A stretch of DNA of 5,904 bases from Aquificaceae bacterium (lineage in GTDB: Bacteria > Aquificota > Aquificia > Aquificales > Aquificaceae): the NCBI GenBank assembly GCA_015487365.1, contig WFPT01000122.1, positions 1-5,904 on the forward strand, given 5' to 3'. Made by a program: the position numbers and the translations under genes. The notes under the pieces are model-generated. The model was not told the origin of the DNA. It ran no database searches and worked only from the letters and a program-made list of their open reading frames with translations. Within the stretch, counting starts at the first letter, position 1. The number at the start of each line of letters is the position of its first letter. Below are positions 1-5,349 of the stretch, piece by piece.

Positions 1-44
1 ATGTTAAAAAAATTCACTTGAAGGGTATAGGGGTAAGGAAGTAA
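1..44 (+). CDS. Possible 3' tail of an upstream gene
   Basis: Reading from base 3, an open frame gives a short basic tail (VKKIHLKGIGVRK) ending at TAA 42-44. A second frame starting at base 1 ends at TGA 19-21. Either could be the end of a gene entering from the left, and the tail is too short to identify. In many bacteria pyrH (UMP kinase) sits directly before frr, which makes it a natural candidate, but the residues do not clearly show the usual UMP kinase C-terminus. The call rests on position only. Confidence 0.2.
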   Translation, partial: VKKIHLKGIGVRK

Positions 45-68
45 AAGGAGTTATAATTTTAAAGAGGG

Positions 69-617
69 ATGGAGGTTGAGGGAATTTTAAAGGAAGCGGA
101 GGAGGGTATGAAAAAAAGTTTAGAGCACTTTAAGAGGGAGGTTAAGGGTATAAGGACTTCAAGGGCTTCTTCTTCCTTGGTTGAGGACCTTAAAGTGGAT
201 TATTACGGTTCAAAGGTTCCCTTAAAACAGCTTGGGACCATCTCCATCCCGGAGCCCAACCAGATACTCATTCAGGTTTGGGACAACAACGCTGTAAGCT
301 CCGTGGAAAAAACTATAACTGAAAATTTAAATCTAAAACCGGTGGTTCAAGGAAACTTAATAAGGATAAACCTACCTCCCCTTACAGAAGAAAGGAGGAG
401 GGAGCTTTTAAAACTGGTAGGAAAACTCGCAGAGGAGGCAAGGGTTGCGGTAAGGAACGTAAGGAGGCATGCAAAGGAAAAGATAGAGGAGCTGGAAGGG
501 GTTTCCGAGGACCAAAAGAGGAGATACTTGGAAAAGCTTCAAAAGCTAACGGACAAATACATAAACTCCATAAACGAGGTTTTAAAGGCTAAGGAAGAGG
601 AAATCTTAAAGGTTTAA
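69..617 (+). CDS. frr: Ribosome recycling factor (RRF)
   Basis: Cytoplasmic factor that works with EF-G after peptide release to split the post-termination 70S ribosome and free mRNA and tRNA. At 182 aa it matches the usual length (E. coli about 185). The helical domain I is built from residues 1-30 and about 105-182. The beta-rich domain II lies between them and includes the YYGS turn at 45-48. Family signatures are clear: IRTSRAS at 28-34, PPLTEERR at 103-110, and ARVAVRNVRR at 124-133, which carries the conserved Arg of the VRNVRR loop (R132). The ATG at 69 is preferred because it leaves 13 residues before the conserved Met at position 14, close to the 12 in E. coli RRF. The purine run GAGGG (64-68) abuts the ATG, so ribosome-binding spacing is unusually short. 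The next gene starts 1 nt after the stop, suggesting one transcript. Confidence 0.97.
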   Translation: MEVEGILKEAEEGMKKSLEHFKREVKGIRTSRASSSLVEDLKVDYYGSKVPLKQLGTISIPEPNQILIQVWDNNAVSSVEKTITENLNLKPVVQGNLIRINLPPLTEERRRELLKLVGKLAEEARVAVRNVRRHAKEKIEELEGVSEDQKRRYLEKLQKLTDKYINSINEVLKAKEEEILKV

Positions 618-618
618 G

Positions 619-1572
619 GTGAAAAGGCTAATCCTTTCGGGCTTATTCCTGTTGGTCCTAATCCTCTCTTTTAGTCTCCTTTACATAGTAAAGAACTATC
701 TCTCTGATGTAAAGCTGATGGAAGTTTTAAAAGATTTGGATTACCTATACCTATTCCTCTCCTTCCTCTTTATGTTCCTTTATCATACCTTTGACAACCT
801 CAGGCTCTTTATAATAGCTAAGGAGTTAGGTATAAGGTATTCCCTCCTTTACGGCTACATAATCTCCCTCATAAACACCTTTGGAGCTACCCTAACCCCC
901 GCTCACTTAGGGGGTGAGCTTTCTTCCCTCTACCTTCTTTCCCGTAAGAGGGGCAGATTTCATAAGGTTATGGGTATAGTAACCTTAAAGACTATAACCG
1001 GTAGCTTTTTCTTCCTCTTGGCGGTTCCCTTCTTAATCTTTTTTGGTCTAAGGGACGAAACCTTTAAAGAAGAGTTCTTAAAGGTCTTTTTAAGTTCTTT
1101 ACTTTTACTCTTCCTCTCCTTGGCTTTAATGGCTTTACTTAAAAGAAACTACAAGAGCTTAATAAGTGTAAGTTTAAGGAGGAGGGTAAAGGCATACCTT
1201 TTAGTTATGTTTTTCTTTTTAAGGAAGCATCCTAAGGCCTTTTTAGGTGCGACCCTTTTTAGCATCCTCTTATATTTTTCTTTCTTACTCTCTGGGGGGT
1301 TTTTATTAAAGTCCTTTTCACCTAAAACAGACCTATTAAAGGTTTTAAGGGACCAGGTAATACTCCTTTACGCTATATTTATAAGTCCTACGCCAGGGGG
1401 CAGTGGGGTGGGTGAGTTTGGAGGTTTAGTAGTTTTTAGAAAGTTCTTAACCTTGGAAAAGCTTGGGGTATTCGTAATCCTTTGGAGGTTTATAACCCAA
1501 TACCTAAGCTCCCTCTTTGGAGCCTTTTTCTTCTTATTAATACTTTTAAGGGACCTCTTTAAAGGAAAGTAG
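619..1572 (+). CDS. UPF0104 / LPG-synthase TM-family membrane protein
   Basis: Integral inner-membrane protein of 317 aa with about eight predicted membrane spans (roughly residues 4-24, 41-57, 76-93, 125-143, 154-174, 207-231, 245-257, 283-311). Two motifs place it in the family of the membrane half of MprF/lysylphosphatidylglycerol synthase (Pfam LPG_synthase_TM, UPF0104): P94 followed by GGE at 98-100, and PTPGGSGVGE at 257-266 near the last spans. It lacks the soluble aminoacyl-transferase domain of MprF, so lysyl-lipid synthesis cannot be assumed. Stand-alone members are mostly uncharacterised, and a role in lipid or glycan-lipid handling or flipping is only a guess. Translation starts at GTG 619, 1 nt after the frr TAA, with AAAGG at 608-612 as a well-spaced ribosome site inside frr, so coupling to frr is likely. 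No convincing terminator follows; the T6 run at 1573-1578 has no strong stem before it. Confidence 0.85.
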   Translation: MKRLILSGLFLLVLILSFSLLYIVKNYLSDVKLMEVLKDLDYLYLFLSFLFMFLYHTFDNLRLFIIAKELGIRYSLLYGYIISLINTFGATLTPAHLGGELSSLYLLSRKRGRFHKVMGIVTLKTITGSFFFLLAVPFLIFFGLRDETFKEEFLKVFLSSLLLLFLSLALMALLKRNYKSLISVSLRRRVKAYLLVMFFFLRKHPKAFLGATLFSILLYFSFLLSGGFLLKSFSPKTDLLKVLRDQVILLYAIFISPTPGGSGVGEFGGLVVFRKFLTLEKLGVFVILWRFITQYLSSLFGAFFFLLILLRDLFKGK

Positions 1573-1582
1573 TTTTTTCATC

Positions 1583-1609
1583 GCCCAAAGGGAACTTCGT
1601 TTAAGTTTC
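1583..1609 (-). repeat. Possible decayed CRISPR repeat at array edge
   Basis: Just left of the first full repeat, bases 1583-1595 (GCCCAAAGGGAAC) match 9 of 13 bases of the repeat's end (GCACATTAGGAAC). The 14 bases between this and the array contain a second copy of TTCGTTTAA (1596-1604), also found across the array boundary at 1607-1615. This may be a truncated or rearranged terminal repeat at the leader-distal end. A match this short could also be chance. Confidence 0.25.
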
Positions 1610-1846
1610 GTTTAAATTCCACAACGGCACATTAGGAACGGAACCATTCCAATTCGGGTTCAGTCTCGTGGCGCCCAAGTTTAAATTCCACAACGGCACA
1701 TTAGGAACTTTTGGGGACACTGGAACTTTAAAGTCATTTTTAGTTGTTTAAATTCCACAACGGCACATTAGGAACTGGAATATCTACAAGAAAGGGAGAA
1801 GCAGGGAGAGATAATCGTTTAAATTCCACAACGGCACATTAGGAAC
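1610..1846 (-). CRISPR. CRISPR array, 4 repeats and 3 spacers
   Basis: Four identical 30-bp repeats lie at 1610-1639, 1679-1708, 1746-1775 and 1817-1846. On the + strand each starts GTTTAAATTCC and ends CATTAGGAAC. Spacers are 39 nt (1640-1678), 37 nt (1709-1745) and 41 nt (1776-1816), unrelated to each other and unmatched elsewhere in the window by eye. Read on the minus strand the repeat starts GTTCCTAATG and ends ATTTAAAC. This resembles Aquificales repeats and other type I/III repeats ending in GAAAC/AAAC that give an 8-nt crRNA 5' tag, so transcription from right to left is inferred. No cas gene is in view, so any processing and interference proteins must come from elsewhere. Perfect repeat identity argues against an old, decaying array. 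Spacer targets cannot be judged from this window. Confidence 0.96.
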
Positions 1847-1962
1847 CCGAAACCTTAAATTCATCTAATACTTATCAGATAAGGCTCTCCTCAATTCCCC
1901 AGTCCAAGAAAATGAAGTTAATTTTCCAAAGTCTCCGGTGTAAAAGAAACCCCTAAAAATTA
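1847..1962 (-). promoter_or_regulatory. Candidate CRISPR leader
   Basis: If the array runs right to left, this gene-free AT-rich stretch is where the leader should be. On the minus strand there is a weak promoter-like pair: TTGAGG (1894-1889) and TATTAG (1870-1865) separated by 18 bp. It would start RNA near 1858, about 12 bases before the first repeat. Each box matches only 4 of 6 consensus bases, so the promoter is tentative. The leader call depends on the inferred array direction. Confidence 0.35.
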
Positions 1963-1992
1963 CAAGGCTATAAGCCTTGAAAATCAAGGCTT
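1963..1992. repeat. Three-arm alternating hairpin
   Basis: CAAGGCT (1963-1969), AGCCTTG (1973-1979) and CAAGGCT (1985-1991) are direct and inverted copies of one 7-mer. The middle arm can pair left (7 bp, 3-nt loop) or right, where it extends to 9 bp (1972-1980 with 1984-1992, loop AAA), but not both at once. On the minus strand the left hairpin is followed by TAATTTTT, a weak terminator-like tail. That might shield the CRISPR side from transcription arriving from the right. No function is established. Confidence 0.6.
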
Positions 1993-2004
1993 TAAGCTAC
2001 CTGT

Positions 2005-2040
2005 CATCAAAGCATCAAAGCATCAAGGCATTTTGATGCT
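2005..2040. repeat. 8-bp tandem repeat ending in a hairpin
   Basis: CATCAAAG occurs at 2005-2012 and 2013-2020, followed by the one-mismatch copy CATCAAGG at 2021-2028. The motif AGCATCAA (2019-2026) then pairs perfectly with TTGATGCT (2033-2040) across a 6-nt loop, and an equivalent AGCATCAA at 2011-2018 could pair with the same arm. The unit lies just upstream of the promoter at 2056-2085, where it could be a protein-binding operator, but it could equally be slippage-derived repeat DNA. Confidence 0.6.
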
Positions 2041-2055
2041 CATTCCCATATTCAG

Positions 2056-2085
2056 TTGCCAAGGAGCCAAAGCCTTTACTATAAA
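2056..2085 (+). promoter_or_regulatory. Sigma70-type promoter for the PEBP-mnmE operon
   Basis: TTGCCA (2056-2061) and TATAAA (2080-2085) each match the sigma70 consensus at 5 of 6 positions, with an 18-bp spacer. Transcription would begin near 2092, giving a leader of about 28 nt before the ATG at 2120. It is the best promoter-like pair I found in the window, and it lies inside the longest possible reading frame of the next gene, so it also helps decide that gene's start. Confidence 0.6.
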
Positions 2086-2119
2086 CTATTATACCACAAA
2101 TGCGCCTAAATTAATTAGT

Positions 2120-2617
2120 ATGCTCTTGGTGCTTTTGCTTTTATTGGGTAATCTATTTGGCCTTGAGGTGGTGGGAAGTTTTAAGGAGGGGGCTTTTATA
2201 CCCAAAAAATATACCTGTGAAGGGGAAAACCTTTCTCCAAGAATCGCCTGGAAAAATTTCCCAAGGGAAACCAAGAGCTTCTTGGTTTTGGTGGAGGACC
2301 CCGACGCCCCCCTTGGGACCTTCACCCACTGGATAGTCTATAACATACCGAGGACTAAAACCTTTTTAAGGGAAGGCTTTCCCAAAAGGGAGAGGGTTGG
2401 ACCTATAAGGCAAGGCCTTAATGACTTTGGTAGGGTAGGTTATTGGGGCCCCTGTCCTCCAAGGGGGGATAAGCCACACCGTTACTACTTTAAGGTCTTT
2501 GCCTTAGACCTGGAAAAATTAAACTTTAAGGGGATACCTAAGAGGGAAGATGTGTTAAGGGCTATAAAGGGGCACGTAATAGATAGGGGATTTTTGATGG
2601 GAAGGTTTAAAAGGTAA
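2120..2617 (+). CDS. YbhB/YbcL-type PEBP-family protein, probably exported
   Basis: Phosphatidylethanolamine-binding-like fold (Raf-kinase-inhibitor-like, YbhB/YbcL branch); the cellular role of bacterial members is poorly defined. The 165-aa product shows the core ligand-pocket motifs: DPDAP at 60-64 followed by the THW turn ending at W71, and GPCPPRGDKPHRYYF at 110-124. It is full length. Residues 1-14 are strongly hydrophobic (MLLVLLLLLGNLFG), suggesting a signal peptide or membrane anchor and periplasmic location, although the usual positive charge near the start is missing. The frame stays open back to TTG 2033. That start would add 29 unlike residues and lie before the likely promoter at 2056-2085, so ATG 2120 is preferred. 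There is no Shine-Dalgarno sequence before it, unlike most genes here. mnmE follows after 2 nt, so they are probably cotranscribed. Confidence 0.85.
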   Translation: MLLVLLLLLGNLFGLEVVGSFKEGAFIPKKYTCEGENLSPRIAWKNFPRETKSFLVLVEDPDAPLGTFTHWIVYNIPRTKTFLREGFPKRERVGPIRQGLNDFGRVGYWGPCPPRGDKPHRYYFKVFALDLEKLNFKGIPKREDVLRAIKGHVIDRGFLMGRFKR

Positions 2618-2619
2618 GG

Positions 2620-3960
2620 ATGGAGCCAATAGTTGCACCCGCAACACCCTTAGGTTATAGTGCGATAGGTATTTTAAGGCTTTCGGGAGACAACCTCCTT
2701 GAAGTAGTAAAGAAGGTCTTTAAAGGTAAGGGAAAAATTAGGGAAAGGTTTGCCCACTACGGGAAGTTTTACACCTACGAGGGAAAGCTCCTGGACGAGG
2801 TTATCCTTATCTACTACAAGGCTCCAAGGAGCTACACGGGTGAGGATATGGTGGAAGTGTGCTTCCACGGGAACCCCCTTATAATTAAGAGGGCCCTTGA
2901 AACCTTCAACAAGCTGGGGGTTAGAACCGCAAGGCCTGGTGAATTCACTTTAAGGGCCTTTTTAAACGGTAAAATGGATTTGGCTCAGGCGGAGGCGGTA
3001 AATGAGTTAATCCTTGCAAAGACGGAGCTATCTTTGGAAAACGCCCTAAATCAACTGAGGGGAAGCCTCTCCAAAAGGATAAACTCCTTAAAGGAGAGGA
3101 TATTAAATCTTTTGGCCTACTGGGAGAGTGAGATAGAGTTTGAGGAGGAGGACATACCTACCTTAACCAAGGAAGAGTCCTTGGAAATACTTGAAGGGGT
3201 CTTGGAGGAAATAAAGGAGCTCCTTAGCTCTTCAACCTTTGGCAGGTATTTGAGGGAAGGGGTGAAGGTTGCGATAGTAGGAAGGCCTAACGTAGGTAAG
3301 TCCTCCCTCTTTAACGCCCTCCTTGGAGAGGAAAGGGCAATAGTCAGTGAGTTTGAGGGAACTACCAGAGATTACATAGGTGAAACTATAAACTTGAGGG
3401 GGATACCTGTAACCTTCCTTGACACCGCTGGCATAAGGGAGGGGAGGGAGGAAGTAGAGAGGGCAGGAATAGAAAGGAGTTTAAAGCTCTTGGAGGAGGC
3501 GGACCTTATAATCTTCGTCTTAGATGCCACCTCCTTGAAGGAGGAGGACCTTAAAATCTGGGATAGGGTCAAGACCAAAAACCCCTTGATAGTTGTAAAT
3601 AAAATAGACCTGGGTCTAAGGATAAAACTTGACGAATTTAAAAATTGGGATATAATAAAAGTAAGTGCAAAGGAGGGAACCAACTTAGAAGGGTTAAAGG
3701 AGGCGATACTAAAAAGGGTTGGCTTTGAAGAGGTATCTGGAAAGGAGGTATATATATCCCTAAGACACAAAAACCTACTGGAAGAAGCCATGAGGAGGCT
3801 AAAAACCCTAATGGAAGACCTGAAAGGGCAAGAGCTGGGGGTGGAGCTGAGGCTTTTAAGGTTGAGGGAAGCCTTGGAGCCCTTGGAGGAGATAACGGGA
3901 GGGGTAGCCTCGGAGGAGCTTTTTGGGAAAATCTTTTCAAACTTTTGCATAGGAAAGTAA
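2620..3960 (+). CDS. mnmE: tRNA uridine-34 modification GTPase MnmE
   Basis: Potassium-activated, dimeric GTPase that with MnmG installs the (carboxymethyl)aminomethyl group at C5 of wobble uridine 34 in certain tRNAs, using a folate one-carbon donor bound by its N-terminal domain. It is full length at 446 aa. The N-terminal folate-binding/dimer domain covers about 1-118. The helical domain (from about 119) is split by an inserted G domain (about 214-370). Motifs seen are G1 GRPNVGKS (221-228), the K-loop/switch I stretch EGTTRD (246-251), G3 DTAG (268-271), the conserved catalytic Glu equivalent (E280, by alignment with E. coli E282), G4 NKID (327-330), SAK (349-351) and the C-terminal CIGK (443-446), whose Cys is a family hallmark. 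ATG 2620 has AAAAGG five bases upstream (2609-2614). The gene follows the PEBP gene by 2 nt and is separated from rho by a structured 108-nt gap. Confidence 0.98.
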   Translation: MEPIVAPATPLGYSAIGILRLSGDNLLEVVKKVFKGKGKIRERFAHYGKFYTYEGKLLDEVILIYYKAPRSYTGEDMVEVCFHGNPLIIKRALETFNKLGVRTARPGEFTLRAFLNGKMDLAQAEAVNELILAKTELSLENALNQLRGSLSKRINSLKERILNLLAYWESEIEFEEEDIPTLTKEESLEILEGVLEEIKELLSSSTFGRYLREGVKVAIVGRPNVGKSSLFNALLGEERAIVSEFEGTTRDYIGETINLRGIPVTFLDTAGIREGREEVERAGIERSLKLLEEADLIIFVLDATSLKEEDLKIWDRVKTKNPLIVVNKIDLGLRIKLDEFKNWDIIKVSAKEGTNLEGLKEAILKRVGFEEVSGKEVYISLRHKNLLEEAMRRLKTLMEDLKGQELGVELRLLRLREALEPLEEITGGVASEELFGKIFSNFCIGK

Positions 3961-4028
3961 GGGGTGTCCCAATACCGCCTGCCGGGTTTAGGACACCCTT
4001 AAAAGGGCGGGATATAAGTAGCCCGGCA
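3961..4028 (+). ncRNA. Candidate pseudoknot RNA element upstream of rho
   Basis: The mnmE-rho gap is visibly GC-rich (56 of 92 bases from 3961 to 4052) and highly self-complementary. Helix 1 is GGGTGTCC (3962-3969) with GGACACCC (3991-3998), 8 bp. Helix 2 is TGCCGGG (3980-3986), inside the loop of helix 1, with CCCGGCA (4022-4028), 7 bp and downstream of helix 1. This crossed order is an H-type pseudoknot with loops of 10, 4 and 23 nt. A further CCGCC (3975-3979) can pair with GGCGG (4006-4010), as an extra or rival helix. I recognise no known riboswitch or ribozyme. The folding is worked out by hand without energies. It may be a cis-regulatory leader for rho, a small RNA, or a structured operon spacer. 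Confidence 0.4.
3990..4018 (+). promoter_or_regulatory. Weak possible rho promoter
   Basis: AGGACA (3990-3995, 4 of 6 consensus bases) and TATAAG (4013-4018, 5 of 6) are 17 bp apart. This would start RNA near 4025, so the transcript would open with the stem-loop at 4028-4052 and lack the pseudoknot. The boxes overlap the pseudoknot arms, so the bases may be conserved for one purpose, both or neither. Confidence 0.25.
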
Positions 4029-4052
4029 CCCGAGTCTCTAAGGGGCTCGGGT
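4028..4052 (+). promoter_or_regulatory. Stem-loop in the rho 5' leader
   Basis: ACCCGAG (4028-4034) pairs with CTCGGGT (4046-4052). The stem continues inward through T-G, C-G, T-G and C-G pairs to a TAA loop (4039-4041), giving 11 bp in all. If base 4028 stays in the pseudoknot, the remaining 10 bp still form and could stack directly on helix 2. No T run follows, so it is not an intrinsic terminator. It ends 16 nt before the rho ATG, leaving the GAGG ribosome site (4060-4063) unpaired. It could affect mRNA stability or rho translation. Confidence 0.55.
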
Positions 4053-4068
4053 AAAGGGAGAGGTAAAG

Positions 4069-5349
4069 ATGGAGGTAAAGGAGGAAAAGGTTTACAGCTT
4101 TAAAGAGCTAAAAGAAAAAAACCTATCCGAGCTCCAAGCGATAGGAAAGGAGCTGGGTTTAAAGAGGACCACCGGCCTAAGGAAGGAGGAGCTAATAGAA
4201 AACATCTTAAAGGCCCAGGGGGAAAGGATAGGGCTATTCTTCGTAAAGGGGGTCCTTTACCTGGTTTCAGAGCACGGCTTTTTGAGGCTTTTGGAAAACA
4301 ACTACAAGGTTTCCCCCGACGACGTCTACGTTTCCCAAAATCAGATTAAGAAGTTAGGTCTAAGGCCCGGGGACTTTATAATGGGATACGCGAGGGCCCC
4401 AAAGGAAAAGGAAAGGAACAGGGCCATGATGAGGATTGAAAGCGTTAATGGTTTGGAGCTTGAGCCCGATAAGTTAAAGAGTAGGCCCCACTTTGATAAA
4501 TTAACCCCCTTCCACCCCACCCAGAGATTTAACTTAGAATACGACCCGAAGGACCTTTCAACGAGGATAGTTTCCCTGATTGCTCCCATAGGCAAGGGCC
4601 AGAGGGGACTTATCGTTGCACCCCCGAAGGCGGGTAAGACCGTTTTGTTGCAGAAGATAGCCAAGGCCCTCCTTAAAAACCACCCGGAGGTCCACCTGAT
4701 AGTCCTCTTAATAGACGAAAGGCCCGAAGAGGTTACCGAAATGAGGAGGATAGTGGGGGAAAAGGCGGAAGTTATAGCCTCAACCTTTGACGAGCCTCCC
4801 GAAAACCACATATACGTTGCGGATATTGTAATAGAAAGGGCAAAAAGACTGGTAGAGCTCGGTAAAGATGTTGTGATACTCCTTGACTCTATGACCCGAT
4901 ATACGAGGGCCTCCAACTACGTTTCACCTCCAACGGGAAGGGTCCTTTCGGGGGGTATAGAGGCAACCGCCTTCTTAAAACCTAAGAAGTTTTTCGGTGC
5001 AGCGAGGAACATAGAAGGAGGTGGCTCCCTTACCATAATTGCAACCGCCCTCATAGAGACGGGCTCACGCATGGACGACGTTATTTATGAGGAGTTTAAG
5101 GGAACGGGAAACATGGAAATACACCTTGACAGGAGGCTTATGGAAAGGAGGGTATTCCCCGCCATAAACATAGAAAAGTCGGGGACGAGGAAAGAAGAGC
5201 TCCTCCTAGACGAGTGGGAAAGGAACAGGGTATGGGTTTTGAGGAAGTTCCTGTCGGGAATGGACCCCGTTGAAGCGGTAGAATTTTTAAAGAGCAACCT
5301 GTCCAAGTTTAGGACCAACAGGGAATTTTTAAAGGCCATGAACGCCTGA
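4069..5349 (+). CDS. rho: Transcription termination factor Rho
   Basis: Hexameric ATP-dependent RNA helicase that binds unstructured C-rich RNA and releases stalled or untranslated transcripts from RNA polymerase. Full length at 426 aa (E. coli 419). The N-terminal helical Rho_N domain is about 8-50. A cold-shock-like RNA-binding domain at about 52-130 includes GFLR (70-73) and [10 protein letters not shown] (84-93). The RecA-type ATPase core shows Walker A APPKAGKT (184-191), the catalytic Glu in DERPEE (216-221), Walker B VVILLDS (268-274), the GGGS...ETGSRMDD loop region (317-337) and the arginine finger in SGTRKEELL (R374). GAGG at 4060-4063 gives good spacing to ATG 4069. The GC-rich leader before it may hold regulatory structure; Rho commonly regulates its own gene in other bacteria. 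The stop overlaps the surE start by 1 nt (TGATG), implying coupled translation. Confidence 0.98.
   Translation: MEVKEEKVYSFKELKEKNLSELQAIGKELGLKRTTGLRKEELIENILKAQGERIGLFFVKGVLYLVSEHGFLRLLENNYKVSPDDVYVSQNQIKKLGLRPGDFIMGYARAPKEKERNRAMMRIESVNGLELEPDKLKSRPHFDKLTPFHPTQRFNLEYDPKDLSTRIVSLIAPIGKGQRGLIVAPPKAGKTVLLQKIAKALLKNHPEVHLIVLLIDERPEEVTEMRRIVGEKAEVIASTFDEPPENHIYVADIVIERAKRLVELGKDVVILLDSMTRYTRASNYVSPPTGRVLSGGIEATAFLKPKKFFGAARNIEGGGSLTIIATALIETGSRMDDVIYEEFKGTGNMEIHLDRRLMERRVFPAINIEKSGTRKEELLLDEWERNRVWVLRKFLSGMDPVEAVEFLKSNLSKFRTNREFLKAMNA

Noticed and set aside
52..57. Perfect TATAAT before frr
   Set aside because: No acceptable -35 box lies 15-20 bp upstream; the nearest TTGAAG (18-23) is 28 bp away. 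In AT-rich DNA this can be chance.
1573..1578. T6 run after the UPF0104 stop as a terminator
   Set aside because: The bases before it offer only a very weak stem (CTTTAAAG), so no intrinsic terminator is supported.
1582..1678. Shared 7-mer CGCCCAA at 1582-1588 and 1672-1678
   Set aside because: A 7-base match at the end of spacer 1 and outside the array is short enough to be chance.
2100..2114. Four-codon upstream frame (ATG CGC CTA AAT TAA)
   Set aside because: It has no ribosome site and a random short frame of this size is expected often; there is no sign of a regulatory leader peptide.
2033..2119. Longer PEBP-like frame starting at TTG 2033
   Set aside because: The extra 29 residues do not look like a signal peptide or family sequence, include the tandem-repeat hairpin arm, and lie upstream of the best promoter.
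3372..3950. Long minus-strand open frame opposite mnmE
   Set aside because: Its Ser-rich product has no family features and it is fully antisense to a well-supported gene; the same holds for the other minus-strand frames at 2089-2325, 2674-2868, 3638-3940, 4341-4916 and 5085-5339.
3961..4000. Helix GGGTGTCC/GGACACCC as an mnmE terminator
   Set aside because: It has a 21-nt loop and is followed by TTAAAAG, not a T run, and rho and surE appear to continue the operon.
3961..4068. Known RNA families for the rho leader (twister, HDV-like, 6S, small SRP RNA, fluoride or preQ1 riboswitch)
   Set aside because: The helix order and the conserved single-stranded motifs of these families are not seen; only a superficial CCGCC/GGCGG similarity to twister was noted.
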